A stretch of DNA of 35,332 nt, from the NCBI GenBank assembly GCA_044225565.1, contig JBGAIL010000026.1, positions 1 to 35,332 of the forward strand, in the 5' to 3' direction. Under the pieces are notes generated by a model. The model saw only the letters and a list, made by a program, of their open reading frames with translations, did not search any database and was not told where the DNA came from. Source of the stretch: CAVXAE01 sp044225565. Lineage in GTDB: Bacteria > Pseudomonadota > Gammaproteobacteria > Steroidobacterales > Steroidobacteraceae. The first letter of the stretch is position 1; each line of letters starts with the position of its first letter. The position numbers and the translations under genes are program-made. Below are positions 14,641 through 23,332 of the stretch, in pieces.

Positions 14641-17253
14641 CTATGTCTTCCCGAAGTTGTAGTTGACTCGCAGCCCGTAGGTGCGCGGCACGAAATTCAC
14701 GTGCGGCGCGCGTGCGCTCTGGTAGGCGTTGTAGACCCCCAGCCAGTACGTCTCGTCATTCACGTTGTCGGCATATGCCGTGACGGCCCAATGGCCCGAC
14801 GAGACGCCGGCGCTGAGATCCAGGGTCCGGAAACTCGGCAGCTGGAACACGGGGTCGGGGGAAAAGACGGTATAGGTGCGGTCCTGCCACGTGTAGTCCG
14901 CGCGCAGATCGAGCGTCCAGCGCTCACCGATGGGCCGTGAGTAGAGCCCCGAAACCGATACCGTCCAGGGGCGTGCGCCCGGAAGGGGCGGGCCATCCAG
15001 GAACGCGCCGGGCCCGTTCGGGATGTCCTTCACCTCGCTGTCGAGGTAGCCCACGCTCGCGCGGAGCTCGACGCCTTTGACGGGTCGCACGGATGACTCG
15101 AATTCGAAACCGCGCGCGTAGGCCGAACCGGCGTTCTCGTCCCAGTAGTAGTAGTCGCCCAGATCGTCGTACGTGTAGGCGTACACCTGCAGGTCGGTGT
15201 AGTCCATGTAGAACGCCGCCACTGCGACGCTGGCCCGCCCTTCCCAGAACCGGCCCTTCACGCCCATTTCGTAGTTCTTCACGTGCTCCGGATCGACGTC
15301 GGGCTTTGCGAAGCCGAGCGCGACGGCCTGCGCGTTGTTTCCATAACCGGCGCGATAGCCAGTGGCGAACTGCGCATAAGCGCTGACGCCCTTGGCGAGG
15401 TCGTAGGTGAGCGCTACGCGCGGCGACACTTCCGACAGATTGGATTTGAGCGTGAGCGCCGCGGGCAGCGACCCTGTCTCGGAATAGATGTTGTCGTGCT
15501 CGCTCTCGTAGCGGCTCCAGCGCGCGCCTGCCGAAAGGTGCAGCCGCGTCGTGATGTTCCAGAACGCGTTGGCGAACAGCCCGCCGCTGCGCACCTGCTG
15601 GGGCAGCGAGGCGATGTACCACGGGGAATACGCGCCCCCGAAGGTGCCGTCTCCCTGGTCGCCGACGAAGACGTAGTCGTGCTCGTCGTGCGCATAGCTG
15701 ACTCCACCGATCCAGTTGAAGTCGCCCGGATACTTCGACGTCAGGCGCAGCTCGACGGAATCGGACTTCGCCCGGCGCGTCTGCCGGTCGCGCTCGATGG
15801 CGAGCTCGGACTGGTCCACGTCATCGTGCGTCACGGCGTCGTAGTCGAAATGGCCGTAGATGAGGTCGGCCCGGTAGCTCCCGAATTCATATGCCGCGCG
15901 GAAGGACCCCAGCCAGTCCGTGATGCGCGTGGCGTTCGGGGTGTCCATGTGGACCTTGCCGCCGTCCATGTGGCCATCCGTCAGGAAATCGGAGCCGAAG
16001 TAGTCGATGCCCTGCGCGGCGAGCGCATCGATGGTCGCCCGGCGGGCGTCGGCATCGAAGCCCGGGAACCGGTCGATGGGCAGGCGATCGTCGAACCCGT
16101 AGTGCTGGCGCTCGTAGCTCACCGCGGCGTCGACGGTGAGCGCGTCGGAAGGCAGCCAGCGCAGGGCGAGGCGGCCACCGCCGTGGCGCGTACCGGAATC
16201 GCCTCCCGCAGGGCCCGCGTTCTCGATGGCGCCTTCGCTGTGCTCGCCGTAGCCGACGACCCGCAGCGCGAGACGGTCGCTCACCGGGGCATTGAGCACG
16301 GCCTTGGCGAACACCTTGTCGTAGCGCCCGAGATCGAGCGTGCCTCTGAATGCCAGCGCGCCGGGATCCGGCTTCTCGGTGATGAGATTGATGGTGCCGC
16401 CGATCGAGTTCGCCCCCGTCATCGTGCCCTGGGGCCCGCGCAGGATCTCCACCCTTTCGACGTCGAGATACTGCGCCTGGAGGATCTCCGCCATGCTGGT
16501 GGAACCGAAGCTGCTCTCGTCCACCGTGACGGCCACGGCCGAGAACTGGCCACCGACGGCGCCGCTGCCGATGCCGCGGATGCTCACGTCCGAACTCCAG
16601 ATGCGCGAGCGGCCGAACGTGGCATTCGGCACTTCCATGATGTAGTCGTCCAGCTTCTGCACGCGCTTCGCTTCGAGCTCCGCCGCGCCGATGGCCGAGA
16701 TGCTGATGGGCACCTCGACGATGGACTCGTCGCGCTTCTGCGCGCTGACGATGATCTCCTCGAGCTTCTCGCCCGAGGCTTCGGCAGGCCCGGTCCGCGA
16801 AGCGGAAGATGGCGAGAAGGAAGGGGCTTGCGCCTGCGCGAGCCGCAGGGGAGATGCCCATTCGTCCTGCGCGAGTCCCGGCCTCTGCTCCGCCGCATCC
16901 GATGGTGGAATCGCCGTATGGCCTTCACGGCCCGCCGGCGGTGTCGCCAACGGCACGATCGTCACCGTCTGCTCATCGAGGTACTTGTAGGTGAACCCCG
17001 TGCCTCTCAGGAGCTCCGCAAGCGCCTCCTGAGCTGAAAGGTCGCCGACGGCCCCGGATGTCTTGAGGCTCTGAAGCTCGTCCCACACGTACACGATCTG
17101 GAATTTCCGCTCCTTGGCGAGCGTCTGCAGCGCCGCTCCGAGTGATTGCGCCGGAATGCTCGTGGCCTGCCTGATCGCGGCCGGCGCATTCTCCGCCAGC
17201 GTCAAGCCGGCACATCCCACGAGCGACACGGCCGACGCAATGATCAATCGCAT
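14641..17253 (-). CDS. TonB-dependent receptor with N-terminal STN signalling domain (FecA-type)
   Basis: The 870-residue outer-membrane receptor begins with a signal peptide. An STN domain (about 33-102; IPAQSLGAALQTLAKERKF is typical) is the part that contacts FecR in FecA-type transducers. A Pro/Ser/Ala-rich linker (103-160) leads to a TonB-box-like EEIIVSAQK (165-173). The plug domain (about 178-300) has SIRGIGSG, ERVEILRGPQGT and GGTINLITEKP. The 22-strand barrel follows and ends RTYGLRVNYNFGKT. A lipobox-like LVGC lies at residues 11-14, but a signal peptidase I site after residue 20 is as likely. GGGAG precedes the ATG. It is the third gene after the sigma and anti-sigma genes. The ligand is unknown; the sequence does not show a siderophore class. 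Confidence 0.94.
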   Translation of the reverse strand: MRLIIASAVSLVGCAGLTLAENAPAAIRQATSIPAQSLGAALQTLAKERKFQIVYVWDELQSLKTSGAVGDLSAQEALAELLRGTGFTYKYLDEQTVTIVPLATPPAGREGHTAIPPSDAAEQRPGLAQDEWASPLRLAQAQAPSFSPSSASRTGPAEASGEKLEEIIVSAQKRDESIVEVPISISAIGAAELEAKRVQKLDDYIMEVPNATFGRSRIWSSDVSIRGIGSGAVGGQFSAVAVTVDESSFGSTSMAEILQAQYLDVERVEILRGPQGTMTGANSIGGTINLITEKPDPGALAFRGTLDLGRYDKVFAKAVLNAPVSDRLALRVVGYGEHSEGAIENAGPAGGDSGTRHGGGRLALRWLPSDALTVDAAVSYERQHYGFDDRLPIDRFPGFDADARRATIDALAAQGIDYFGSDFLTDGHMDGGKVHMDTPNATRITDWLGSFRAAYEFGSYRADLIYGHFDYDAVTHDDVDQSELAIERDRQTRRAKSDSVELRLTSKYPGDFNWIGGVSYAHDEHDYVFVGDQGDGTFGGAYSPWYIASLPQQVRSGGLFANAFWNITTRLHLSAGARWSRYESEHDNIYSETGSLPAALTLKSNLSEVSPRVALTYDLAKGVSAYAQFATGYRAGYGNNAQAVALGFAKPDVDPEHVKNYEMGVKGRFWEGRASVAVAAFYMDYTDLQVYAYTYDDLGDYYYWDENAGSAYARGFEFESSVRPVKGVELRASVGYLDSEVKDIPNGPGAFLDGPPLPGARPWTVSVSGLYSRPIGERWTLDLRADYTWQDRTYTVFSPDPVFQLPSFRTLDLSAGVSSGHWAVTAYADNVNDETYWLGVYNAYQSARAPHVNFVPRTYGLRVNYNFGKT

Positions 17254-17337
17254 GATGCTCCCTTCCCCCGGGTTTGAGATTCGACGGCCGTCGTCCTCTG
17301 GCGCGACGGGCTCATGCGCACAAAGAGCGCCGTCCCC

Positions 17338-18429
17338 TCAATCCGGATACGGATTTTTCTCGACGACGACCTGCGAGGGAGACTCGAGCACCCGGATGCC
17401 CGGGCGATCCCGCAGGAAGCGCACGAGTCCCGTGAGGTCCGATGACGAGAAGACGCCGCTGATCCGGAAGTCGAACGCCCCGCCGTCCCGGATCACGAGC
17501 TGCCGCTCGTTGTAGCGATTGAACTCCTCGGCGACCTCGGACAGGGAAGCCGCATCGAAAGAGAGCTGCTGCTGCGTCCAGGCCGTGACGTTCTCGACAT
17601 TGGCCACGACGGGCTTCTTCACCTCGGAGCGCGTCACGAGGAGTTGCTGGCCTGCCGAGACCAGAACCGCTTGCAGACCCGACTCAGGGGCGCCGGGGCC
17701 CGACCTTCCCGGGGATTCGGGCCGGTCACGAATGGCGACCTGCCCCTCCACCACCGTCACCACCGTCCCCGTCCTTTTTCGATACACGTCGAACCGGGTG
17801 CCGACGGCGCGGACCCGGGCATTGCCGCTATCGACCACGAAGGGGCGGTTCGGATCCTTCGCGACCGTGAAGAGCGCCTGCCCTTCCAGCAGCTCGATGT
17901 TTCGTTCGCGCTGCGAATAGCGGATCCGCAGTCTCGAGCGCGAGTTGAGCTCGACTCGCGAGCCATCGTCCAGAGCGATCGTCCGTTGCTCGCCGATGCC
18001 CGCCGCGTAGACCGAGCGGTTGAGCCACCAGACCGGTGCGACCACCGCGATGGCGACAGCGAGGATCGCCGCGGCCTTGAAACTCCGCATCGCGGACGAT
18101 CCGCGGTGAACGCGCGACTGCGCGGGCCCACTAGACAGGACAACCGGCTGACCGAAGGGCACCACGTTCCCGGTCTCCCGCAAGGCGCGGGCCGTCAGCA
18201 CCGCCTTGTCGGGCATCCGCAAGGAGGGCGCTTCATTCCAGATGGCGGCGAGCTCCAGATACGCGGCCAGGTGCTCGGGCGAGCGGCGCACCCAGAGGTC
18301 GAAGTCGCTGCGGATCCCGGCACTCGACTCGCCGTCGCGAAACGCAAGGAACCACTCTGCAGCCTGCTCGTAGATCTGCTCGTTGAGGGCGGTGCGTTTG
18401 TGCCGTTCCACAGGATGATCCGCCTTCAC
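17338..18429 (-). CDS. FecR-family anti-sigma/transmembrane regulator
   Basis: The 363-residue protein has a DUF4880-type N-terminus (about 18-70; AAEWFLAFRDG and FDLWVRRSPEHLAAYLELA) that binds the sigma factor. A membrane helix at about 118-137 (AAAILAVAIAVVAPVWWL) follows, then the FecR beta domain (about 140-245; IALDDGSRVELNSRSRLRI, GQALFTVAKD and VGTRFDVYRK). A C-terminal domain (about 280-360; SLSEVAEEFNRYNERQLVI, FRISGVF) senses the receptor. It relays ligand occupancy from the TonB receptor to the ECF sigma factor. The start is GTG, overlapping the sigma stop as GTGA, so the two are translationally coupled. The receptor starts 84 bp downstream. Confidence 0.95.
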   Translation of the reverse strand: MKADHPVERHKRTALNEQIYEQAAEWFLAFRDGESSAGIRSDFDLWVRRSPEHLAAYLELAAIWNEAPSLRMPDKAVLTARALRETGNVVPFGQPVVLSSGPAQSRVHRGSSAMRSFKAAAILAVAIAVVAPVWWLNRSVYAAGIGEQRTIALDDGSRVELNSRSRLRIRYSQRERNIELLEGQALFTVAKDPNRPFVVDSGNARVRAVGTRFDVYRKRTGTVVTVVEGQVAIRDRPESPGRSGPGAPESGLQAVLVSAGQQLLVTRSEVKKPVVANVENVTAWTQQQLSFDAASLSEVAEEFNRYNERQLVIRDGGAFDFRISGVFSSSDLTGLVRFLRDRPGIRVLESPSQVVVEKNPYPD

Positions 18430-18938
18430 GGCTCCAGTTTCAGGCGCAGCCGGACCAACGCGGTCAGGATGTACTTCTTGGCGAGGGCCCGCGAAACATG
18501 CAGCTCCCGCGCGATCTCATCGAAGGAGAGCCCGTCGCGCCGATGCAGCATGAAGGCGGCCTGCACTCTGGCCGGCAGGCGATCGAGCGAACGCTGCAGC
18601 TTCTCGATGCACTGGTGCGCGACGACCGACAGCAGCGGATCATCCTCGGGCGGGGCGGCCGATGGATCGAGCAGATGCGAGAGCTCGATCGAAGGAGGGA
18701 GCGCCGCCTGGCGCAACCGATGCTGCTGCAGCACGTGGCGGGCGACCGTGAACATGTAGGCCTCGGGCGAACGGATCGACTCCCAACGGGGGACGCGCAA
18801 CAGGCGCAGATACACTTCCTGCACGATGTCGGGAACATCCGCCTTCACGCTCACGCGCGACAGCAGGAACCGACGGAGCTGCTCTCCGTGGCTTGCCGCC
18901 AGGCCCGCCAATAGCGCGTTTTGCTCGGTCCTCGCCAA
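18426..18938 (-). CDS. FecI-type ECF sigma factor (start uncertain)
   Basis: The 170-residue sigma-70 family ECF factor has region 2 with VPDIVQEVYLRLLRV and SPEAYMFTVARHVLQQ (about 33-68). Region 4 has LDRLPARVQAAFMLHRRDG followed by the helix-turn-helix FDEIARELHVSRALAKKYI. No ATG lies at the expected N-terminus. The TTG at 18938 gives a product of the usual FecI length and has GGAG five bases upstream, so I chose it. A short in-frame extension upstream lacks family similarity. It is followed directly by fecR (GTGA overlap). It should direct transcription of the TonB receptor and possibly the nearby hydrolase genes. Confidence 0.88.
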   Translation of the reverse strand: MARTEQNALLAGLAASHGEQLRRFLLSRVSVKADVPDIVQEVYLRLLRVPRWESIRSPEAYMFTVARHVLQQHRLRQAALPPSIELSHLLDPSAAPPEDDPLLSVVAHQCIEKLQRSLDRLPARVQAAFMLHRRDGLSFDEIARELHVSRALAKKYILTALVRLRLKLEP

Positions 18939-19149
18939 GAGCGCTCCGCATCGCTCGACGCTGGTTTCATAAGAGCATTCCGCAGGGGATTTGGATACGA
19001 CTATTTTCAGACGGCCCTCGCCCCGGAACCGGCATGTCGTGATCGCGATGAACGTCGGCCGTGTCGCGCCAGCTGCGCCGGCATCCCGGTGATAGCTTCG
19101 ATTGCGCACGCGAGAACTCTCGAGCAGAAAAACCATCCGGAGAACGACG

Positions 19150-20907
19150 ATGCGGCAAACGATCGTGACGGGGAATCGAGCCCGCCACGGAAGCATTGCG
19201 CCGAACGCGCTTCCGCGGCTGCTTTGTCTCCTCGTGCTCGCCCTGGGCAGCACGCAAAGTCGAGGCGCAGCGGATCCCGTCGCGCGGGCCGCCGCGGTCG
19301 ATGCCGTATTCGACGAATATGCGCGGCCCGGCAGTCCCGGCGTCGCGGTCGGCATCTATCGCGACGGCAAGCCGCTGCTCGAGCGGGGGTACGGGCTGGC
19401 CAATCTCGAATTCGGCGCGCCCATCACGCCGACCACGGTGTTCAATCTAGCGAGCGTCTCGAAGCAGTTCACCGCGTTCTGCATCGCACTGCTGGTGCGC
19501 GAAGGAAAGGTAGACCTGGCGGCGGACGTCCACACTTATCTTCCGTGGCTTCCGCCGTATCGCCATCGACTCACCGTGGAGCATCTCGTGCACCACGTGA
19601 GCGGGATGCGCGACTACGTGAGCCTGGCGGACCTCGTCGGCTTCGACGACAGCACCCTGGTCCGCCAGGCTCAGGCCATGAGTCTGCTGGCGAGGCAGCG
19701 CGACCTGAACTTCTCGCCGGGCACTCAATATGCCTATTCGAACGCAGGCTATGCGCTGCTCGCCGAGATCGTGCAGGCCGCATCGGGGAAGAGCCTGCGG
19801 CAGTTCGCGGCCGAGCGGATCTTCGCCCCTCTGGGCATGCGCCAGACGAGCGTGCGCGACCGGCTCTCCGACCTCGTGCCGCAGCTCGCCACCGGATATG
19901 AGCACGGCTCCGAAGGCGATGGATGGGCCCGCGCCGTCTACAACCGCGAGACGATCGGCCCGGGTAACGTGCTCTCCTCGGTGCGCGACCTCGCGCTCTG
20001 GGCGGACAATTTCCTCTCACCCAAAGTAGGCGACCGCGCGCTCATCGAGCAATTGACGGCACCGGGCCACATGGCCGACGGCGCGGCCATCAACTACGGG
20101 TTCGGAGTCTATCGCCAGACGTTCGCAGGCCACGAGGCGATCACCCACACGGGCGACGTGCCTGGGTTCAGCTCCATCGTCGCGGTTTTCCCGGCCGAGC
20201 GCCTGAGCGTGATCCTCCTCTCCAACGTGGCGATGCAGCAGGCGGAAGTGACCGGGAAGCTCGCGGCCATCTTTCTCGGCGCGAAGCCGAAATCCGCGGA
20301 ACCCCCCGTCGTGCGCGCAAGCCCGGGCGAGCTCGCCGAGCTGGAAGGCGACTATGCCAACCAGTACGGGCACGTGTTCGCGTTGCGCGCCCGGGAGGGC
20401 ACGCTGCATCTGACGGACGCTTCGGGTGGAGGGGAGGAAACCCTGACCGGCTGGACCGATGGCAGCTGGGGCGAGCGCTACGACCGTTCGCGCATGAAGC
20501 CGGTGCGCGAGCGCGGAAAGGTGACGGGATTCGTCAGCACCGGCGGCGGCGTCGACGGCTGGGGCGCGCCACCCTGGAAGTACGTGAAAGTCTCCCGCTG
20601 GGCGCCGACGAGCGCGCAGCTGGATGCGTTGGCAGGCGATTACTACAGCGAGGATCTCGATGCCACGTACACGCTCTTCGTGGAATCGGGACGGCTTGGA
20701 GTGCGCACGCTATGGTTCACCGAACCGCAGAGGCTGGTCCCGACTTTCGCCGACCATTTCGATGGGGTGTCGGAGGGAGCGCACTCCGACCTCACGATAA
20801 GCGCGACGCGCCGTGCAGACGGCAGCATCGCCGGCATAACGCTCCACTATCCGGACGCCGAACAGCTGCCGTTGAGCAAGGTCTCGCGCGTCGCGGACAG
20901 CCGATGA
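19150..20907 (+). CDS. exported class C beta-lactamase-family serine hydrolase
   Basis: The 585-residue product has a signal peptide (hydrophobic residues 21-33, cleavage around 39-42) and a PF00144 serine hydrolase domain (about 45-380). The nucleophile motif is SVSK (Ser102, Lys105), the Tyr motif is YSN (196-198), and the third motif is HTG in ITHTGDVPGF, with His replacing Lys of the classical KTG. Members include D-aminopeptidases, esterases and penicillin-binding-like hydrolases; true beta-lactamase activity is not implied. Two C-terminal lipocalin-like domains start near LAELEGDYA and LDALAGDYY. GGAG lies seven bases before the ATG. It is divergent from the sigma factor gene across about 210 bp, so it may belong to the same regulon. 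Confidence 0.92.
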   Translation: MRQTIVTGNRARHGSIAPNALPRLLCLLVLALGSTQSRGAADPVARAAAVDAVFDEYARPGSPGVAVGIYRDGKPLLERGYGLANLEFGAPITPTTVFNLASVSKQFTAFCIALLVREGKVDLAADVHTYLPWLPPYRHRLTVEHLVHHVSGMRDYVSLADLVGFDDSTLVRQAQAMSLLARQRDLNFSPGTQYAYSNAGYALLAEIVQAASGKSLRQFAAERIFAPLGMRQTSVRDRLSDLVPQLATGYEHGSEGDGWARAVYNRETIGPGNVLSSVRDLALWADNFLSPKVGDRALIEQLTAPGHMADGAAINYGFGVYRQTFAGHEAITHTGDVPGFSSIVAVFPAERLSVILLSNVAMQQAEVTGKLAAIFLGAKPKSAEPPVVRASPGELAELEGDYANQYGHVFALRAREGTLHLTDASGGGEETLTGWTDGSWGERYDRSRMKPVRERGKVTGFVSTGGGVDGWGAPPWKYVKVSRWAPTSAQLDALAGDYYSEDLDATYTLFVESGRLGVRTLWFTEPQRLVPTFADHFDGVSEGAHSDLTISATRRADGSIAGITLHYPDAEQLPLSKVSRVADSR

Positions 20908-20919
20908 TCCGGGCACTAT

Positions 20920-20944
20920 CCCGGCGTCGGAAGCGCGCGCCGGG
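20920..20944. terminator. candidate bidirectional terminator hairpin between convergent genes
   Basis: CCCGGCG (20920-20926) pairs with CGCCGGG (20938-20944) across an eleven-base loop. It lies in the 42-bp gap between the serine hydrolase and the convergent esterase. A T-rich stretch (TTGACTCATTTCTTC) follows on the + strand but there is no clean T run. A competing hairpin (CCGGG 20909-20913 with CCCGG 20920-20924) overlaps it. Confidence 0.4.
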
Positions 20945-20949
20945 TTGAC

Positions 20950-22212
20950 TCATTTCTTCCGAGACTGCGGTTTCGGCTGCAGCTGCTGTTCGATCTCCTT
21001 GACGTGCTTGCGGTAGCCATCGAGAGGGCTGGAGTACGGATTCTCCTCATCCAGCGCGAGCGCCAGGGCTTTGCGATACTCCTCGAGCGCTTCGCGCGGA
21101 CGCCCCGCCCCCTCCAGCGCCTTGCCCAGCGACTCGTGCACGTAGGGAAGATAACCGTGGTCGGCCGCATTGCGCTGCAGGATCGGGATCGCCGCGGCGA
21201 AGTCCTTGCGGTCGAGGAGTTCCTCGCCGACGGCATCGACGGAAGCCGGGCTCGGCACGATGGGATAGCCATAGCGGCGGGACAGCTGGGCGGCATGCGC
21301 TTCGAGCCCAGGCAAATCGTAGTGCTGCTCCTTCCCATCGATCTCGTCGGGGAGGAGCCATCCGTCGTACAGCGCCTCGAGCCCGTCATACAGGCTGCGA
21401 TGCGGCGTAGTGCCGTGATCGTCACCCGCGTAATAGCGGGACTTCCACGTGAGCCGCGCGGGCGGATTCTTTTCGAGCCATGCGACGAGCTCCTCCGTCG
21501 GGCCGCGGATCGTCGGCTCCCGATCGCCCCAGGACAGATACAGGAAGTGCTCGCCGGGCAGGCTCGCCAGCTTCACCCGCGCCTCGCGCGCGAAGTTTCC
21601 CTCGTCCCACCAGAGCGAGGGGCTGATCGCGATGTGCGCCTGGAACGCCTGCGGGTCGCTGGTCAGCGCGTATACGTTGAACAGTCCGCCGAACGAGTGG
21701 CCCACGAGGATCCGGTACGGCGAGGTGCGAAAGCGCGCCTCCACCCAGGGAGCGAGCTCGCTGGAGAGGAACTTCAGGAAGTTGCCGGCGCCGCCCACGT
21801 CCGGATCGTCTTCGAGCTCCTTCTTGCTGTGCGTGGACGGCGCCAGATCGCGTCCGCGCCGCGTGTTCGTGACGCCTACGACGATGAGCTGGGGAATGCG
21901 CCCGTTCTCCGCGAGGAACTGCACGATGCCCGTCGCGTGATGGAAATGCGCCTCGGCGTCGAGCAGGTACAGCACCGGATAGCGCTGCTCCCTGGCCTGC
22001 TCGTAGTTCGGCGGCAGATAGACGAGCAACCGCCTCGGCTCGCGCAAGGTCTCCGACCACACTTGCGTGCCGTAGCCGATGCTGACGTCCGAATCCACTT
22101 TGCGCGCCTCGGCAGGCCGGCCTGCCATGCAGAGCGCGCCGAGGAGCAGAGCCGCCAGGGTGCGGATCGGAGCGAGGCCTTCCAGATGCAAGGCTTCGAT
22201 GAGTCGTCGCAT
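20950..22212 (-). CDS. exported PF00756-type alpha/beta esterase with C-terminal helical repeat
   Basis: The 420-residue product has a signal peptide (hydrophobic residues 17-30). The alpha/beta hydrolase domain of the esterase-D/enterochelin-esterase-like family has RRLLVYLPPNY (60-70), YPVLYLLDAEAHF (78-90) and nucleophile motif GHSFGG with Ser173. The probable catalytic His is in DDHGTTP (about 266). IroE and Fes-like siderophore esterases share this fold. After about residue 300 it has a helical tail whose GKALEGAGRPREALEEYRKAL pattern resembles a TPR unit, which is not part of the minimal esterase. AGGA lies seven bases before the ATG. It is convergent with the serine hydrolase. Its substrate could be a lactone or ester ligand of the nearby TonB receptor; that is inference. 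Confidence 0.88.
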   Translation of the reverse strand: MRRLIEALHLEGLAPIRTLAALLLGALCMAGRPAEARKVDSDVSIGYGTQVWSETLREPRRLLVYLPPNYEQAREQRYPVLYLLDAEAHFHHATGIVQFLAENGRIPQLIVVGVTNTRRGRDLAPSTHSKKELEDDPDVGGAGNFLKFLSSELAPWVEARFRTSPYRILVGHSFGGLFNVYALTSDPQAFQAHIAISPSLWWDEGNFAREARVKLASLPGEHFLYLSWGDREPTIRGPTEELVAWLEKNPPARLTWKSRYYAGDDHGTTPHRSLYDGLEALYDGWLLPDEIDGKEQHYDLPGLEAHAAQLSRRYGYPIVPSPASVDAVGEELLDRKDFAAAIPILQRNAADHGYLPYVHESLGKALEGAGRPREALEEYRKALALALDEENPYSSPLDGYRKHVKEIEQQLQPKPQSRKK

Positions 22213-22370
22213 GTCGCATTCCTCGTGAAAGGGCGGACAGTAGCATCCCGGACATCGGGGCGAGCGCGCGCCGCGGCCTCGCGTCGTTGCGATTGCGTCA
22301 TCGCGCCTCCGCCGCCATCATCGAGGCGAGGCACGGCATCGTCACGGCGGAGATCAGGCGGCGAATGGGG

Positions 22371-23332
22371 ATGAAATGCTCACTGGCCGCGAGGCTCGGC
22401 CTGCGGTATCCGATCCTGCAGGCGCCCATCGGCAGCGTGGCGAGTGTCGATCTCGCCGTGGCCGTCTCGGAGGCGGGAGGAATGGGCTCGCTCGCGCTCA
22501 CGTGGTCCGGTACGCCGCAGCACGCAAGCAGGTCAGCGAGATCCGCAGGCGCACCTCACGCAACTTCTTCGTCAACTTCGTGCTTTCCTTCGAACCGGTA
22601 GCGCTGCCCGCCGTGCTGGAAGCCGGCGCGCCTGTGGTCACGTTCTCCTGGGGCCTGCCGGGCAAGCTCGTGAAGCAGGTGCATGCCGCGGGGGCGCAGG
22701 TCGGCGTGCAAGTCGGCACGGCTGCCGCTGCACGCCGTGCCATCGAGCAGGGCTGCGATTTCGTCATCTGCCAGGGTGTCGAGGCAGGGGGGCATGTGCA
22801 GTCGTCGACGCCTTTGCTCGAGCTTCTCGAAGAGGTCACCGAGCTCGCCGAGGTTCCCGTCGTGGCGGCCGGGGGGCTTGCCGATCGCTCGGACGTGGCG
22901 CGCGTCGTGGCCGTAGGCGCCGACGCCGCGATGCTCGGTACTCGCTTCGTGGCCGCGAACGAAAGCCGCGCGCACGCGAGCTACAAACAGGCCTTGGTTC
23001 AGGCGGGCGCCGCCGACACGGTGATGACCGGCTGTTTCGACGGAGGCTGGCCCTATGCACTGCACCGCGTGCTGCGTAATACCACGCTCACGCGCTGGGA
23101 AGATGACGGTTGCCCACCTTCGGGCAAACGCCCAGGCGAGAGAGACATCGTGGCGAAAACCACCAAAGCCCACCCCGTCCACCGTTACGACGATGCGCCG
23201 CCCACGGACGAGATGAGCGGCGACGTGCTCGCCTGCTGTCTGTACGCCGGCCGCGGCGTGGGGCGCATTCACGACATCCGGCCAGCCGCCGAGCTGGTCG
23301 CCACTTTGGGCCAGGAGATTTCGGGACCATGA
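22371..23332 (+). pseudogene. nitronate monooxygenase-family gene with one-base frameshift
   Basis: The start MKCSLAARLGLRYPILQAPIG and EAGGMGSLALTWSGTP (frame of ATG 22371) match the N-terminus of nitronate monooxygenases. The match then jumps to another frame near 22518-22522 and continues as ARKQVSEIRRRT and on to the stop at 23332. The shift equals one missing base. The rest is complete: FFVNFVLSFEP, FSWGLPG, QGVEAGGH with the catalytic His, and AAGGLADRSDV for FMN binding. These flavoenzymes oxidise nitronates; relatives include FabK-like enoyl reductases. Either the gene is broken or the base is a sequencing error. The end overlaps the next ATG by ATGA, so it is the first gene of a three-gene operon. 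An alternative ATG is at 22365. Confidence 0.82.

Noticed and set aside
15283..17037. 584-codon + strand open frame
   Set aside because: Antisense to the TonB receptor, which has STN, plug and barrel motifs; the mirrored product is Arg/Gly/Ala-rich without domains.
19150..20907. Calling the serine hydrolase a true antibiotic-resistance beta-lactamase
   Set aside because: The third motif is HTG rather than KTG and there are lipocalin-like tails; this fits the wide PF00144 hydrolase group, not classical AmpC.
22505..22530. Programmed frameshift in the nitronate monooxygenase gene
   Set aside because: No slippery heptamer, downstream pseudoknot or internal Shine-Dalgarno is apparent; a mutation or sequencing error is simpler.
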